From positions 124,001-188,000 of the forward strand of contig JAIWND010000018.1 in the NCBI GenBank assembly GCA_025330725.1: a stretch of DNA of 64,000 nt. Direction: 5' to 3'. Of this stretch, positions 34,670-46,351 are shown one piece after another. Position 1 is the stretch's first letter. Every line of letters begins with the position of its first letter. Both the position numbers and the translations under genes were made by a program. The notes below the pieces were generated by a model. It ran no database searches and had not been told where the DNA came from. It worked only from the letters and a program-made list of their open reading frames with translations. The stretch is from Chlamydoabsidia padenii (Eukaryota; Mucoromycota; Mucoromycetes; Mucorales; Cunninghamellaceae).

Positions 34670-35778
34670 TTAAGAGGGAGAATAAGGAGGCAGTGTAGAG
34701 GGAAGATAGCTAGGTGGTGCAGATTCATATTCTATGCTAGTTAAAAATTGGGGAACAGGTACTGATGGCAAACCATGAGCCACAAACCTATCAAAATCCG
34801 TATACTGTTTCATACCCTCTGGCAGGGAGACACCATAACCAAGTGTACCAATCACCAAAGGAAGTTGTATGTCGTGCTTATCAACACTGCTCTTTTTCAG
34901 ACGTACCACCAGTGCATAACCCACCGTGATAGTGCGACCAAAACAACAAGTGGGCGGGGTATCAGCGGGAATGATGATCGAGAGGTGTCTAGTAGAGGAC
35001 AGTTCAAAGGTGGATCGAGTAAGGATGGTTTCCAAAGGCTTCACGCGTTCTTGTTTCATCTGATCAAGCAGGGTGACCAGTTGAGCCAGCGCCAGAGTGA
35101 TGACCACAGGACCCAGTGACGGGGAGACGAGGACCTGGCAGGTATCGCCCGCCAAAAAAGCATCTTGGGTCAGCTGCACCTCCGCCCATTTGGAACGTTG
35201 TATCAGGGCAGGAGAGCTTTTGAAGCACTTGGTAGGTACCCAAGGACGATAAAGGATAGCAAGTCGAGCGGTGAGTAAGGGTGATGAATGGCCATGGCAT
35301 TGTTCCAAAATGGCCGTCAGCTTGAAATCACACTTGTATCGAAGTCGTCCATATTCCATAGAAGGTGGGTATTGTATCATAGGTAGCTGAATGGTGAATC
35401 GATACTGACGCTGGGGCTCATTGTCGGTACCGCCATCTGTTGACTTTGCCCAAAGTATCCGTTGTGTGCCAAAAAGTTGGTCATGACGGGCACGAACGAT
35501 AGAGTCCATGGTGGAATGGCGTTGGACTGATTCTGCGGCGTGAAAGACAAGAGAGAGACGTTGAGCTTTGTGTTTCAGTGAGTCAAGTGATACATGGACT
35601 ATGCCTAATTGTTAAAGAGAAGAGTTGAGCGATCTTTTTTTTTTTTTTTTTCAAACTCTCGTGTCGGACCTTGAAACACTGATCCAGGGCCAAATACTGG
35701 TTTCCCATTCAATAGGGTACCGAATTCAGGAAGCAATTCAATGGATAGAGAGTCTTGGTTTTGTAAAGATGATTTCAT
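34670..35778 (-). CDS. Arrestin-like (alpha-arrestin) trafficking adaptor
   Basis: Two exons, with the start ATG at 35778 (MKSSLQNQDSLSIELLPEF). The N-terminal arrestin strands are recognisable: FGPGSVFQGIVHVSLDSL, then RLSLVFHAAESVQRH, then a large second half with QYRFTIQLPMIQYPPSM and an arrestin_C-like region (CCFGRTITVGYALVVRLKK). The C-terminus ESAPPSYLPSTLPPYSPS carries a PPxY motif (PPSY) and a PPY, which recruit Nedd4/Rsp5 ubiquitin ligases in this family. It probably links plasma-membrane transporters to ubiquitination and endocytosis. The donor of the single intron reads CAAG/GTCCGA, weaker than most donors here, so that junction is a little uncertain, though it restores frame and motif continuity. 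Confidence 0.82.
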
Positions 35779-36239
35779 AGATGAAGTTAGAGGAGAAAGA
35801 AGGTCAGATTAGAGTTTGTTTATATAGTTTACCATCTTGTCCATTTGATCGGACAACTGGGCCCTAGGTGAAGATAGATCTACTGTCATTGGCTGATGAT
35901 CTTTCCTATTACTTGATCAAAGATCAATGCAACGGAAATTACCGAGGTTGCGGTTATAAATATCAGACAGGGTTGGATTTCAAGCAAGTAGTAATAAAAA
36001 AGAGGAATCACAAACCTTGAGTCATGTCCTAATTGGGATGATGAATAATCTCTTCTAAAGATACGTGTACACGGTCCGCAGTCCTTTTTTTTTTTTTTTT
36101 TGTCCCAAGCCCCAACCAATACATCATAAAGACATGTAGATCAATTATATATATATCTTTATTTAATTAATCTAATAGTAACATACAATAACAAATAAAT
36201 AACAACATCTCCTCCGCCACTAATGGGGTTTCGATATAT
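35779..36239. other. Arrestin upstream region and GGA 3' flank
   Basis: AT-rich sequence with a T run near 36086-36101. A GGTTGGATTTCAA sequence near 35970 only weakly resembles the box. No further gene was seen. Confidence 0.4.
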
Positions 36240-38281
36240 CTAGGATGGGAATTGACCGGTTTGTTCCATTTGCACGCCGAATTGATCGTAGGTCGCCTTG
36301 TACCGTAACCGGAGAGGTTGATTAAGAGTATTTCTAATAGTTATGTTTTGGTAAACAGTTTGATTTGATTTGGGTGGTATGATTTGGCTTGATTGAGCTT
36401 CCATTGACAATTGCATGGACTTGAGAGAGATTCAATATAAAAGGTAAGTACATTTTGATTTTTATCCCCCCCCCACCATAATTATTACCTTTGGAACTGC
36501 CAAATGAAGTGTCATATTCTCCATTGCTGCAGTAGATTTGTTGGAGAAGGATGCTTTGACTTTCCAAATTGGGTCCGATTTAGTGATTATCAATTGGACC
36601 AACAATCCATTTTTGTCAATGAGTACAACTAGAGTCATAATAATGATAAAAAAAAGTCGGTGAGTATCTATTCTGACTATTGAGTAGATGTCACTTTTTA
36701 CCTTGTTCTTGCCCATGTGATTCTTGCTTTGATGAAGATGATGCCGGTGAAGAAGGCGGTGCTGGTGAAATGGACGTGTTAGTTGTAAAGTCAAAGATAT
36801 CAGTTGCCATGGCAGTAGTTGATTGTGGTGAGAAAGCCAATGTCGATGATTGAGTGGTCGATACAGTTGGGGATGGTGTAGTAGTTGTTTGTTGGCCGAA
36901 TAGGTGTGAGAGTTCATCCATGACATTTGCTCCTGATTGAGTTGGTGAATCGGTTAATTGAAGAGGAGGTGTTGTGATATCGTCCAAATCGATCAGACTG
37001 ATTTGTTGGTCTTCTACAGGTTGAGGGGTACCATGACTATCAGTGTTGACTTGATAATGAGTATTGTATAGGCCTTTTTGGATATCTTGATATTTGGCGA
37101 TCACATTGTTGACAATGTCATTGATACGTAGAAGATCCTCTAAACAAAAACACAAACAAAAAAAAAAAAAGCTGTTAGTGAACTGACCCCAAAACAAAAT
37201 AATAAGCTTTTTTTTTTTTTTCAATCAAACCAACCTATTTTGTCTTCATCCTCTTCCTGTTTGACCAATTTGGATATCTTTGGTAGGGCACTTGCACAGG
37301 CGCTTTGTAGTTCCTATAAAACAAACAAATATATCAATGTTTTCAAATGATAGAATATATATATATATATTTACCTTCATCATTTCGTTCGCATCCACCG
37401 TTTCACCTTCCTTGACATTTTCCAACATTTCATATAAAAGAGTTGCCTTGTTTTCGATCTTGTGTAGCTCCTCTGCAAAAATATCATTGTAGTTTGTTTG
37501 TTTCCGTTGATCCTATTATGGAGAGAATGATTAGCTTCAACTAGATTGGTTTTTATCACACAACTTACGTAACCAGACATGATTTTCATTAATCGATTTG
37601 CTTCTACTAGATCTTGGGGCCGGCCGCGTCTAATGAGTTCTTGTAGTTTCTATGACATACCATAAAAAAAATTAGTCTTTCTTCATGCAAGTATTCCATA
37701 CGTCATATTCCCAACTTACAGCAGATTGAGCAATTCGGTCTTCCTCTTCGATTTCTTCGGGAGAGCGTAAAGTCTATCAAGTGGTAGTAGTGAGTGACGG
37801 TATACCTCTCCCCCCCCCCTTTTTTTTTCTTGTCACTTACATCCACAGGAGCCAAAGCAGATAAGGAAGCTTCACGGATTTCGGGGAATCGATAGCCCTT
37901 GTAACGAAGTAATCGATACATGTCCTTGATATGAATCAAATCGTTCTTGTACCGCGACAATTCAGCCAATCCCACTTTCCATTCCTTGATAAAGTACAAG
38001 ATCCGGACCATGACAGGATTCAGACTAGCAGCGGCAGATCCAGCGGCAAAAGATGATTGAGGCATAGGGTCAAAATGATTCCAAGACATATCGGACCCGC
38101 CATCCAAGCGTGGTAGTGGTGATGGTAAAAAATGAGCAGGTGGTCGTTCAGGGAATTTTCGTACAAGAGCATTCAAGAATTCTTTGGTGGCAATCTGAAG
38201 GTGGAAGGGATACCCGCAATTCTTGACACAGTGATCTAGTAGCTATAGTATACAAGAAAGTGAGCTTGTGCAATTTGGTGG

Positions 38282-38319
<38 letters not shown>

Positions 38320-38655
38320 CTACTACTTGCCGTTAAAGCCAAGATGGCTTGATTGACCCGTTTACTGTTGACAAGTTTTACAATGGTCATAGCTGCTAGT
38401 CTTGGTCTAACAAGATGATAAATAGGTGGTTAGTTAATCAAATACTTGATTAAAAAGTCTTTTTGATATATTACTTACAATCCACCACCTTTGGCATTGA
38501 TCCTTTCACATATTTCGAGATTGAGAGCAATGTCAGCTTCATATCGAGCTGGACTACAAGCAGTTTCTAATAATAATAATAATAATAAACATTAGTTCTA
38601 GTTTAATTGTTCAATGGTTAATATTACCAATCAGATCAGGTAGTGGTAAGGGCAT
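36240..38655 (-). CDS. GGA: GGA-type clathrin adaptor (VHS-GAT-GAE)
   Basis: A multi-exon gene whose first exon is tiny (MPLPLPDLI, ATG at 38655). The VHS domain follows: SPARYEADIALNLEICERIN, AMTIVKLVNSKRVNQAILAL and HCVKNCGYPFHLQIATKEFL. The GAT domain contains RRGRPQDLVEANRLMKIM and a coiled helical stretch (ATLLYEMLENV, IEDLLRINDIVNNVIAKYQD). The Ser/Thr/Gln-rich hinge carries an acidic LIDLDD clathrin-binding motif. The C-terminal GAE ear ends LRLRYKATYDQFGVQMEQ, then TGQFPS. GGAs are Arf-dependent adaptors sorting cargo from the trans-Golgi to endosomes. All domains are present and in normal order. One VHS-domain intron contains a T run of about 30 bases. The gene is divergent from DSC3 across 175 bp. 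Confidence 0.94.
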
Positions 38656-38830
38656 ATGGGGAAAGAGAAATCCCAAACAAAAAAAAAATAATAATAATAA
38701 AAAATCCGAAAGAAGAAGAGGAAAACACCTTTCCTTTTAATTCTGAATTTCAATCCCCCAAAAGTAGACCGGAATTTCAATTCTCTTCTCACTGTCTCTT
38801 TCCTTTGCTTTTTCTCTTTATTACTCCAAA

Positions 38831-39854
38831 ATGCCTCTAGCTAACGACTATTACGATCTGATAAATATACATTTAAGGTGGTCAGATAGACAAGATCTTG
38901 TCCTTAGTATACCACCTACAGATACGATTCAAACTGTCAAAGAAAAGGTAAATAAAGAAAATGACTCTCTTTTGCTCTTACTGTGTTAAACTATATGATA
39001 TATATATATATATATATTTACTAGATCAAACAGTCCACAACAGCCATTTCAAATAAATACCTTCGACTGATTCATAATGGTCGTGTTTTGGATGATAAGA
39101 AAACGTTAATGGATTATGATATAGGTCTACTACCCGAAGGAAACAACACCAAACAGAAACTCCCGCCACCAGCACCTGTCTTTATCCATTGCTCCTTGTC
39201 CGATTACAAATCCGAACAAAGATCAAATAATGTAAGTCAGACACACACAAAAGGGGGAACTGACTGACTGACCTTTTTTTTATATGCATAGAGCCAACCA
39301 CAAGTAACAGCACCCATGGGGTTCGATCGACTACGAGAATCTGGATTCTCCGAAGAAGATGTACGCAATATTAGGGCTCGATTCCATCGTATGAATGGAA
39401 CACTACAAGATGATAGTAATGGTGAGTAATTTAAAAGAGGGTCACTAGGGAAAAAGAAAACAAGTTTATTAACTCTTTCTACATAGAAATCTCTGAACAA
39501 GCAATGGATCTTGAAGAACAGTGGATGGATAATACTGGTGACACTTTACCTGATGGAAGTAAGTGACAACTATGTAGATGGATGTGAACTTACATTGTTT
39601 TTCTCTTTGATACTACAATTAGCTGTCCAAGGAACATACAAAGAAATGGTATGGGGTTTAATCCTTGGCTTCTTCCTTGGCATCATTTGCCTCTTTTGGT
39701 TCCGTGAATCGGTGTTTACTCATCGTCATCAAATGGGCAAGTAAAAAAACAAGTAGCATGATGATGGATTTACTAATTATTTTTCTTCTATACAGGTATT
39801 GTTGCTGGTATCCTAATCAACATCTCCTTTGGTCTACTGCATGTTTATTATTAG
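38831..39854 (+). CDS. DSC3: Dsc E3 ubiquitin ligase complex subunit 3
   Basis: Six exons give about 232 residues starting MPLANDYYDLINIHLRWSD. An N-terminal ubiquitin-like fold is seen (IQTVKEK, ISNKYLRLIHNGRVLDDKKTL), followed by PVFIHCSLSD. The DUF2407 C-terminal part has PMGFDRLRESGFSEEDVRNI and an acidic EEQWMD segment. Two closing transmembrane helices follow (MVWGLILGFFLGIICLFWF and IVAGILINISFGLLHVYY). In yeasts the Dsc complex ubiquitinates membrane proteins in Golgi and endosomes and drives SREBP cleavage. Subunit 3 is the Ubl-containing scaffold. The exon 4 donor splits GGA-A/GTAAGT and restores frame. Size and topology match the family. The promoter shared with GGA contains GAATTTCAATCCCC-like sequence near 38746. 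Confidence 0.9.
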
Positions 39855-40017
39855 CAGGGTGTATATTTAAAATGTATATATCTCTTCTCCTCCTTTGTAT
39901 TCTTACTCCTTATACCTGATAGTCTTATGCCCCTGACTGAAAAACTTTAAATTCCGCTTTTAATATTAAAAAAAAAAAATCAATAAAAACCAAGTTCTCT
40001 TCTTTCTCTTGTACTTG

Positions 40018-40993
40018 ATGCTTCTTATTCTTACCATTTGTGCCTGTCTCTGTATTTTGACAGTACTTGCTATTCTTTCCGTCACCATACATGAATTACG
40101 TGCTTCGGTACTTCATCACGGGAAACTGCTGGAAACGGCGGTCACACCACGGACAAGATGGGCAAATTGTCTAGCTCAGTTGAATGTCCCAAAATCTTGG
40201 TTTACTCACTTTTATATTGTGGGCCTCATCTTTAGTCTATACTGTTGGTTGGAACTATTAGTGGCGACTCGAGATGGAATACAAGTGGGACCGTTACTTC
40301 ACACTCTACAACACTGGGATTCCTCTCAAGGTAGTCATCGGGTCGACTGGCAGGTTTGTCTCATTGGCCTGTTTTTAATGACTTATCACCTCACACGACG
40401 ACTCTTGGAGTGTTGGTTTATCGAAAAACCTTCACCGCATGCTCGAATGCATATCTCTCACTACGTGGTGGGTATTGGGTTTTATGGTGCCATGGTGTTT
40501 GGGACTTGGTTAGAAGGTGTTGGTGCTCTCTCTCTATGGCCAGACGGTAAAAAGGAAAAGTAATCATTCATTGACTCACACATGTATAATAGGTTATCAG
40601 AAGCAGGATTCAACTAGATCTGGCATTTGCATCATATTGGGTCTGACCTTGTTTCTGTACGCATCCATACACCAATTCAAATGTCATAGTATCCTGGCAT
40701 CCTTACGATCCGACAAGAAGAAGGACGATGATCACAACAAACAGACGACACATTATCATATTCCTTATGGTGATTGGTTTGACTACTTGGTGGCTCCTCA
40801 CTATACATGTGATATTTTGATCTATGTTGCATTATGTATCCTGTATCAAGGTCAGAGTATTATCTTGTTATGTGGATTACTCTGGACACTCGTCAATTTG
40901 ACCATCAATGCCTCGGAAACTAAATCATGGTACTTGGCGACATTCCCACATTTTCCAAAGAATCGATGGATCATGGTGCCTGGATTATATTAA
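40018..40993 (+). CDS. DFG10: Polyprenol reductase, steroid 5-alpha-reductase family (SRD5A3/DFG10)
   Basis: Two exons (40018-40546 and 40593-40993) give 309 residues. The ATG at 40018 is used because only a TTG lies in frame before it. The multi-spanning protein has the family C-terminal motifs HIPYGDWFDYLVAPHYTCDIL and ASETKSWYLATFP, ending NRWIMVPGLY. It also has the midsection LTRRLLECWFIEKPSPHARM. The enzyme reduces the alpha-isoprene unit of polyprenol to make dolichol, needed for N-glycosylation in the ER. A box-like TTTAAATTCCGC (39946-39957) lies about 60 bp upstream. It is complete, with one intron at a GAC-G/GT junction. Confidence 0.9.
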
Positions 40994-41327
40994 TATCCCT
41001 TCCTCCTCCTCCTCCTATTACATACACCATACCCTGCCCCTTCTCATCATACATACTACAAGACAACTGTATTTGTTTTTATTATGTTTTTATTTTTATT
41101 TTTAATGTAATGTAAATAAATCAAATGTTATGATACACTATATAAACTAATGGAAGCGGGCGTTGTATATATAAAAATATTAAAAAAAAAAAAAAAGAAG
41201 ATATCATAATCGACAATGGTCAAAAACGAGGTAAATGTGGTAATCTAGGGGATTCTAAAGAGAGGGTGAGGGATGGGTGACAAGTTAAGAGCCATGTTCG
41301 TTTTTGATGGTGTGCGTGTGTGTCCAT
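40994..41327. other. Convergent intergenic region
   Basis: AT-rich 3' flanks of the polyprenol reductase and uS19m genes, with an A run near 41180-41195. No gene or box was seen. Confidence 0.5.
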
Positions 41328-41647
41328 CTACTTGGCCTTGGTGAATCGGTAGGTGAAGCGTTTACGGGTAAAAGCAAATTCACCAAGTTTATGACCAATC
41401 ATTTCTTCCGTTACGTGTACAGGAAGATAATCCTTTCCATTGTGCACAAGGAATTTGAGACCTACGAACGATGGTAGAATGGTGCAACTACGAGCTATTA
41501 TCAAAAACAATAGGTCAGTGATCATTCCCCCTCGCCAATGAATATCATGGATTTACCTTGTGTGGCAATAGGAGTACCGTTTTGAATAGCTTGTCGAAGA
41601 CCAGGGAATGCTACAAAAAAAGGCCCTTTCCAAGCTGAACGAGGCAT
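41328..41647 (-). CDS. RSM19: Mitochondrial ribosomal protein uS19m
   Basis: Two short exons encode a compact protein of about 90 residues: [37 protein letters not shown], then [20 protein letters not shown] and a basic end, FTYRFTKAK. The bacterial-type S19 motifs SCTILP, VHNGK and [10 protein letters not shown] show this is the mitochondrial small-subunit protein and not cytosolic S15. A box in reverse (TTCAATTCCCGC, 41748-41759) lies about 100 bp upstream of the start in a promoter of only 195 bp squeezed against PRI2. No separate presequence is seen, which is common for this protein. Confidence 0.95.
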
Positions 41648-41747
41648 GGTGTAAAGAAAGAATGTATAAAGTAAAAAATTAAGAAAAAAAGAATCAAAAC
41701 AAGAGAAAGCCACTTTGTGAACGGGAAAAGAAATTCCATTCATTATT

Positions 41748-41759
41748 TTCAATTCCCGC
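41748..41759 (-). promoter_or_regulatory. CGGGATTTGAA box variant, uS19m promoter
   Basis: TTCAATTCCCGC, one mismatch from consensus, about 100 bp upstream of the start and in the coding orientation. Confidence 0.5.
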
Positions 41760-41841
41760 AGTGGACACACTGTCTCCGAGAGTCGCATGAATGTTATCCT
41801 ATATAGTGACAAAGAGTATACATGTTATTTATTATGTATTA

Positions 41842-43748
41842 TTAATTGTTGTTTTGTATATCATCACTATCTAAACTATGTTCATAGTAACTATTAGGAT
41901 GTTCTATCATATCTATGTCTTGATGATTAGGGTGAGTGAGTGCAAAATATCTTGTGCATGCAACTTGGTATTGTGAGTTATGGACCAGACCCATCAGTTC
42001 CTTAACATGAGAGACCGACAACTTGTTTTTAAAGAGACTTGCTTCAAGCTTTCCATTTGAGGAATGACGAAAGGGACAGCCATGATGATCACCAGTCGAC
42101 GGGGCATTTGACTTTATTATCTTGCTACAGCTTTTGATCAATAATCGATATAAATGTTTTTTTTTTTTAGTTCATACAAGTCATCATCATCTATTTCCTT
42201 ACCTATAAGCAGAATAATCAACACGTCTACCTTCCAATCCATAGTTGTGTCGTATGTTGTATGCATATTCCTTTTGGAATTGTTCGTCTGTTTTGTTAGC
42301 GAATGCCGTCCGCCAAAATAACAATGCTTCTTCAATTGATAACCCTATCGCCTATAAAGATAAACATTATTGTCAGTATTCTTTTATTATCTTTTTGTTA
42401 TTACATCACCTTGAGGAATAGTCCATATTGCATACGACCACCATATTTCAAATGTTTATCCCGACGTAGAGCACCATGTAAAGTTTGCATACAGAGAGGA
42501 GCATGTTGCTCTACCATCTATATATATATATATATCAGCCCCTTCCATCTTTATATCATCACAACTTACCATATCCACTTCGGCGGCCTTTACATCCTGA
42601 TCAACACCAATCATCCTTGTATACATGTTCCTATCATATTGTTCCTTGATATTTATCAAGATAGGTTCGAGTCGAGTGTCTTGGTTTAATCGTGGTAGTG
42701 ATTTTGCAGTTGTCTCTAGCATTTTTGATAATCGGGTAGTAAATTCATGTATAACCAGAGCTGTTTGATTTGACATTGGGATATACGCCTTGCCTTTGTG
42801 AAGATAAACATCACGATCCAGAAGAAGGCCAGGCACTTTTTCAAAGTCAACCTATATTATATGCATGATTAGCCTTTATGCAAACAAACCTTTTTTTTTA
42901 CCTCGAAATAGGTTTCATTGGCCACATAAGCAGTGATGTCAGCCTGGGGTTTCATCATCATCCTTGAGTAAGCACATTTTTCCAAGTTGGACTGAAGACG
43001 CTTTTTTGTCCCTGGATCAACCTAAATCGTACCCTCCACACAGATGAATAAGAGAGAGAGAGAGAGAGAGGTAAAGGGTTAGTAAAATGTGTATTGTTTC
43101 CTGGACTTACCACTTTCCAGCCCAAGTTTGTAGTTTCCAAGAATCGTTTCTTGTCCTCTGTTGACTCTTGTTCAAAGCGGAACCTATTGTTTCATATCAT
43201 AGTAATATAAGGCATGGTTAATGATATACTTGTTTTTAGGGTGAAACACTTGCCGGAATAAAGCACGTTCTTGTTGTAATAGCCATTGCCTAGATTCTTC
43301 ATCCCGACAGTAGACCAACCGTAAGACAAAGTGACTAATGTGTTCTTTTCGTCGTTCTGCCATTGTATGTTCCAAGTTGTCTGTATTGTTTGTCATGGGA
43401 AGGTATTTATCCAACGCCTGTTGTATCGTCTTGTTGTATTCTTCTCCAGTCGTGTTGTGTAGTGTTGCCGTTTCCAACACCTTGAGCACTACATTCCCCC
43501 CCCAAAAAAAAAATATGAGTAAAGCAAGAATCAACTATTATATCAAGCTTACCTTGTAAACGATCCAGACCAAAACTTTCGAATTCTTCAATAGTAATGT
43601 CAGGAGGAGGTCGTCCAAGATAAAAGTCAAGTCGGCATGGATATTTATTTGTTGGGACCTGTTTGTTTTGAACCACTTGGATTCTACGTCGTTTGGTCGA
43701 TACAGCTTGTGCAAATCGATTGGCGTTGTTTTTCCCAGAGTTGAGCAT
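41842..43748 (-). CDS. PRI2: DNA primase large subunit
   Basis: An intron-rich gene starting [17 protein letters not shown] and ending [12 protein letters not shown]-terminal p58 motifs include [21 protein letters not shown] and [18 protein letters not shown]. The middle has [21 protein letters not shown]. The four cysteines that hold the 4Fe-4S cluster in this family are all visible: [32 protein letters not shown] and QVACTRYF. Together with Pri1 and Pol-alpha it makes RNA primers at replication forks. A box-like TTCAAATTCCGC lies about 85 bp upstream of the ATG, with a poly(A) run between them. One intron carries a G/C homopolymer near its acceptor. It appears complete, and PCNA is a functional partner in the same window. 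Confidence 0.95.
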
Positions 43749-43831
43749 GCTGTCCAGTGGTATGAATAAAAAGTAACGGGAAAGAAGGAGCAAAAAAAAA
43801 AAAAAAAAAAGGTTTCTTTTATATCCCGTTT

Positions 43832-43843
43832 TTCAAATTCCGC
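43832..43843 (-). promoter_or_regulatory. CGGGATTTGAA box variant, PRI2 promoter
   Basis: TTCAAATTCCGC, one mismatch (CGGAATTTGAA), about 85 bp upstream of the PRI2 start. Confidence 0.5.
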
Positions 43844-44422
43844 CATCAGTTGGCAAGAGTAAATTTGAATTTTTCGTCGATTAGAGTAAGCTTTAGCCCA
43901 AGTGGCTTCCTATAGGCGTCATTCAATTAATGCGAACTGTGATGGCAAATGTCATGTATAAGATTGTTATAATTTGACAATGCATGGGTACGGGGCTTCG
44001 GCCAATGGTGAGTGAAAAATAAAAGGAAACCCACATACTTCCCACATAATATTAACTGATATTTCATCCTCCGCTTATTCGACGAAAAATTCAAGTTACC
44101 CAGTTGGCAAACTCGTAACACTTAATGCAACATGTTAACACTTTATTCCATGATGGAAATTGACTTGCAACCATGTAAAAACGACATGTATTTGGAGAAT
44201 GAATGTTCTTTTGATCTGAACAATCGCCAAAAGAGAGTGTTCTTCGCTCATCAAAGAATTTGGCTCAGGGGACATTCAACTCCCGAGATAAAATAGAAAT
44301 GATTATGCATACATACAATACAATGGCACTTGTTGGGATGATAAGATGGCTGATCTGTCACTCCTTTGACAAAGAGTACTTGCACAAAATACTTCCTGGT
44401 ATGTTCATTCTCCGGTTTGAGG

Positions 44423-44434
44423 TCGGGATTTGAA
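44423..44434 (+). promoter_or_regulatory. CGGGATTTGAA box (exact 11-mer), PHD gene promoter
   Basis: TCGGGATTTGAA, 66 bp upstream of the start of the PHD-finger gene. Confidence 0.6.
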
Positions 44435-44499
44435 TTTATGACCCCTTTGATAATGGGCAAACCAGCCAGCTTTATTCTTTTCTTTCCTTTCCCTTCTTG

Positions 44500-45765
44500 A
44501 TGCCTCGAAACAAACGCAGGTCGCAGACTTTAACGGCTCCAATCAACAATGATCAAAACAATGCTACAGTTCCATTCTATATTCTAGACCCTTTAATGCA
44601 CCATATACCTCACTCTGTACCAACTTTACCACCTCCCCCCACTTTTAATGACAATTCAGCAAAACCAGAGACTTTTAATAACCACGACATTAACTCACTT
44701 CCTGGTAAGTTATGCTGTAAAAAAAAAAAAAAAAAAAGAAAAGAAAAAAAGTACTACTAATCTATTTTATCTATTACACCATGTCTCTTTCTCTGTCTTT
44801 TTTTTTAGAAGGTTACCACAAATGGGCTCTTTGGCTTTCCCAAGTTTTTGGCCCACCTAACGATGTACCACAACACATGCTACTGACAAGCGATCAAAGG
44901 ACACATTCACCAAGACATCGTCCTCATGTTACGTTCCGGATTCGTCCACGACTAAATGACCCGGTAACTGGTATTTCTCCAGTCTCATCACCGTTATCAC
45001 CCTCTACTCTTGACAACGCCTCGGTCTCCTCCAGTAACGTTGACGACATTGTCTTTGCTGCACCTACGGAAAGCGTTGTGTTTGACCAAGTACCCAGTCC
45101 AACAAGGCGTCATGCGGACGAATCAACCACGACCATCAACGATTCTATATTGCACCAATTCGTCGACGTGGCTCTACAAGCCAGGACACTTCGAGAGGAC
45201 TTGTTTTACGATCCAGCCGGCGACAGCGATACGTGTAGTTTCTATTCAGCACAAGAAAACTGGCCCGACTCACAATCTGACTTGATAACATCCTCCTATG
45301 AAAATCAGTCGCCCAAGGAACTAGAAAGACCCAAGATGATATGTCATTTATGCCATCAAACTGATATTCCTGCATCAACTCTGGACTCACTAGGTATCAC
45401 CAAACGTTACATGCTCGACCTTGTTAATACCAAACACCTTCGACCTGCTGGCTACACTGGTACTGGTAAATATTGGGATCCTTCTACCTTGATTCATTGT
45501 CATCAATGCACGCGGACTTATCATTGCGGGTGCCCTGATTATCCTATCAAACATTATCCCTCGTAAGTAGTTTACCCCTTTTTCTTCCATGTCATTACTT
45601 GATCATGATACTCACCTTTTTATTTATATTGATAGTCGATACACTGAATGGCGATGTGATGATTGCATGGAAAAGTTCGAACAAGAAATAGAACTTCAAA
45701 AGGAGGTGGTTGTGGCGGAATCTCGGCGGAAAAAACTCAAAATCTCATATAAAGACTTCTTTTAA
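44500..45765 (+). CDS. PHD-finger protein
   Basis: Three exons (44500-44704, 44809-45562, 45636-45765) give 362 residues starting MPRNKRRSQTLTAP. A proline-rich head and a Ser/Thr-rich middle (SPVSSPLSPSTLDNASVSSS) precede a C-terminal PHD-type zinc finger. Its ligands are CHLC, then HCHQC with the following YHCGCPDYP, then WRCDDC, that is Cys4-His-Cys3 spread over the last intron. The protein ends in a charged helix (EQEIELQKEVVVAESRRKK). PHD fingers usually read histone tails, so a chromatin role is inferred. There is an unusually long spacer between the first two Cys pairs (about 57 residues). The gene's specific identity is unknown. Confidence 0.82.
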
Positions 45766-46351
45766 TGGGTGCTACAATTTATAGTTTATACCAATTGTTA
45801 ATTCTTTGTCTACATCATGTCATACCTCCTCCTTCCTTTAAACTTGTGATAATAATAATAAAATTGACTATTTGACCTTAATATGTAACTATTGTAATCT
45901 GACTGACTCCTATTAAAGACGTCGGGAGGTGATTTGCCTTAATTCATGCAGGAGACAAAGCAACTAAATGGATCAGCTTCAGAGCCATATTTTTAAATGT
46001 TTTTTCTTTGTTTAACTGAGTGTGTGAATATATCACTAGTTAATTCCACCCTCAACTGATCAAGACAAACCCAAGTACATGGTACTGGGACAATCTCAAG
46101 TGTACATGTAACAATTGTACAATTGAATTTTATTTGCTTTCCAGTCAAGTTGAACAATGTATTAGTAGGTAAATAGGAAGGATTATATTTTTCATTGTGT
46201 AGCCAACGTGAACAATCAAATTATGCAAATTATTATATCCACATGTCTTTTTATGGTCGAGTTACAACTCCGACAATCCTGGGTACTATAAAGAAAGCTC
46301 GATGAACGTTTTTCTTTCTATACTTTAACCTCTGTTTATATATAAAAAAAA
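45766..46351. other. Upstream region of the asparagine-synthetase-like array
   Basis: An AT-rich 3' flank, then a TATA-like ACTATAAAG near 46287 and a second A-rich TATATAAAA just before the start of copy 1. A TTCATGCA is near 45943. No other gene was seen. Confidence 0.5.

Larger units (their letters stand above)
43749..44499. other. Divergent promoter region of PRI2 and the PHD-finger gene
   Basis: A 750-bp interval with one box near each end (43832-43843 for PRI2 and 44423-44434 for the PHD gene). The central part has short open frames with no recognisable motif. Confidence 0.5.
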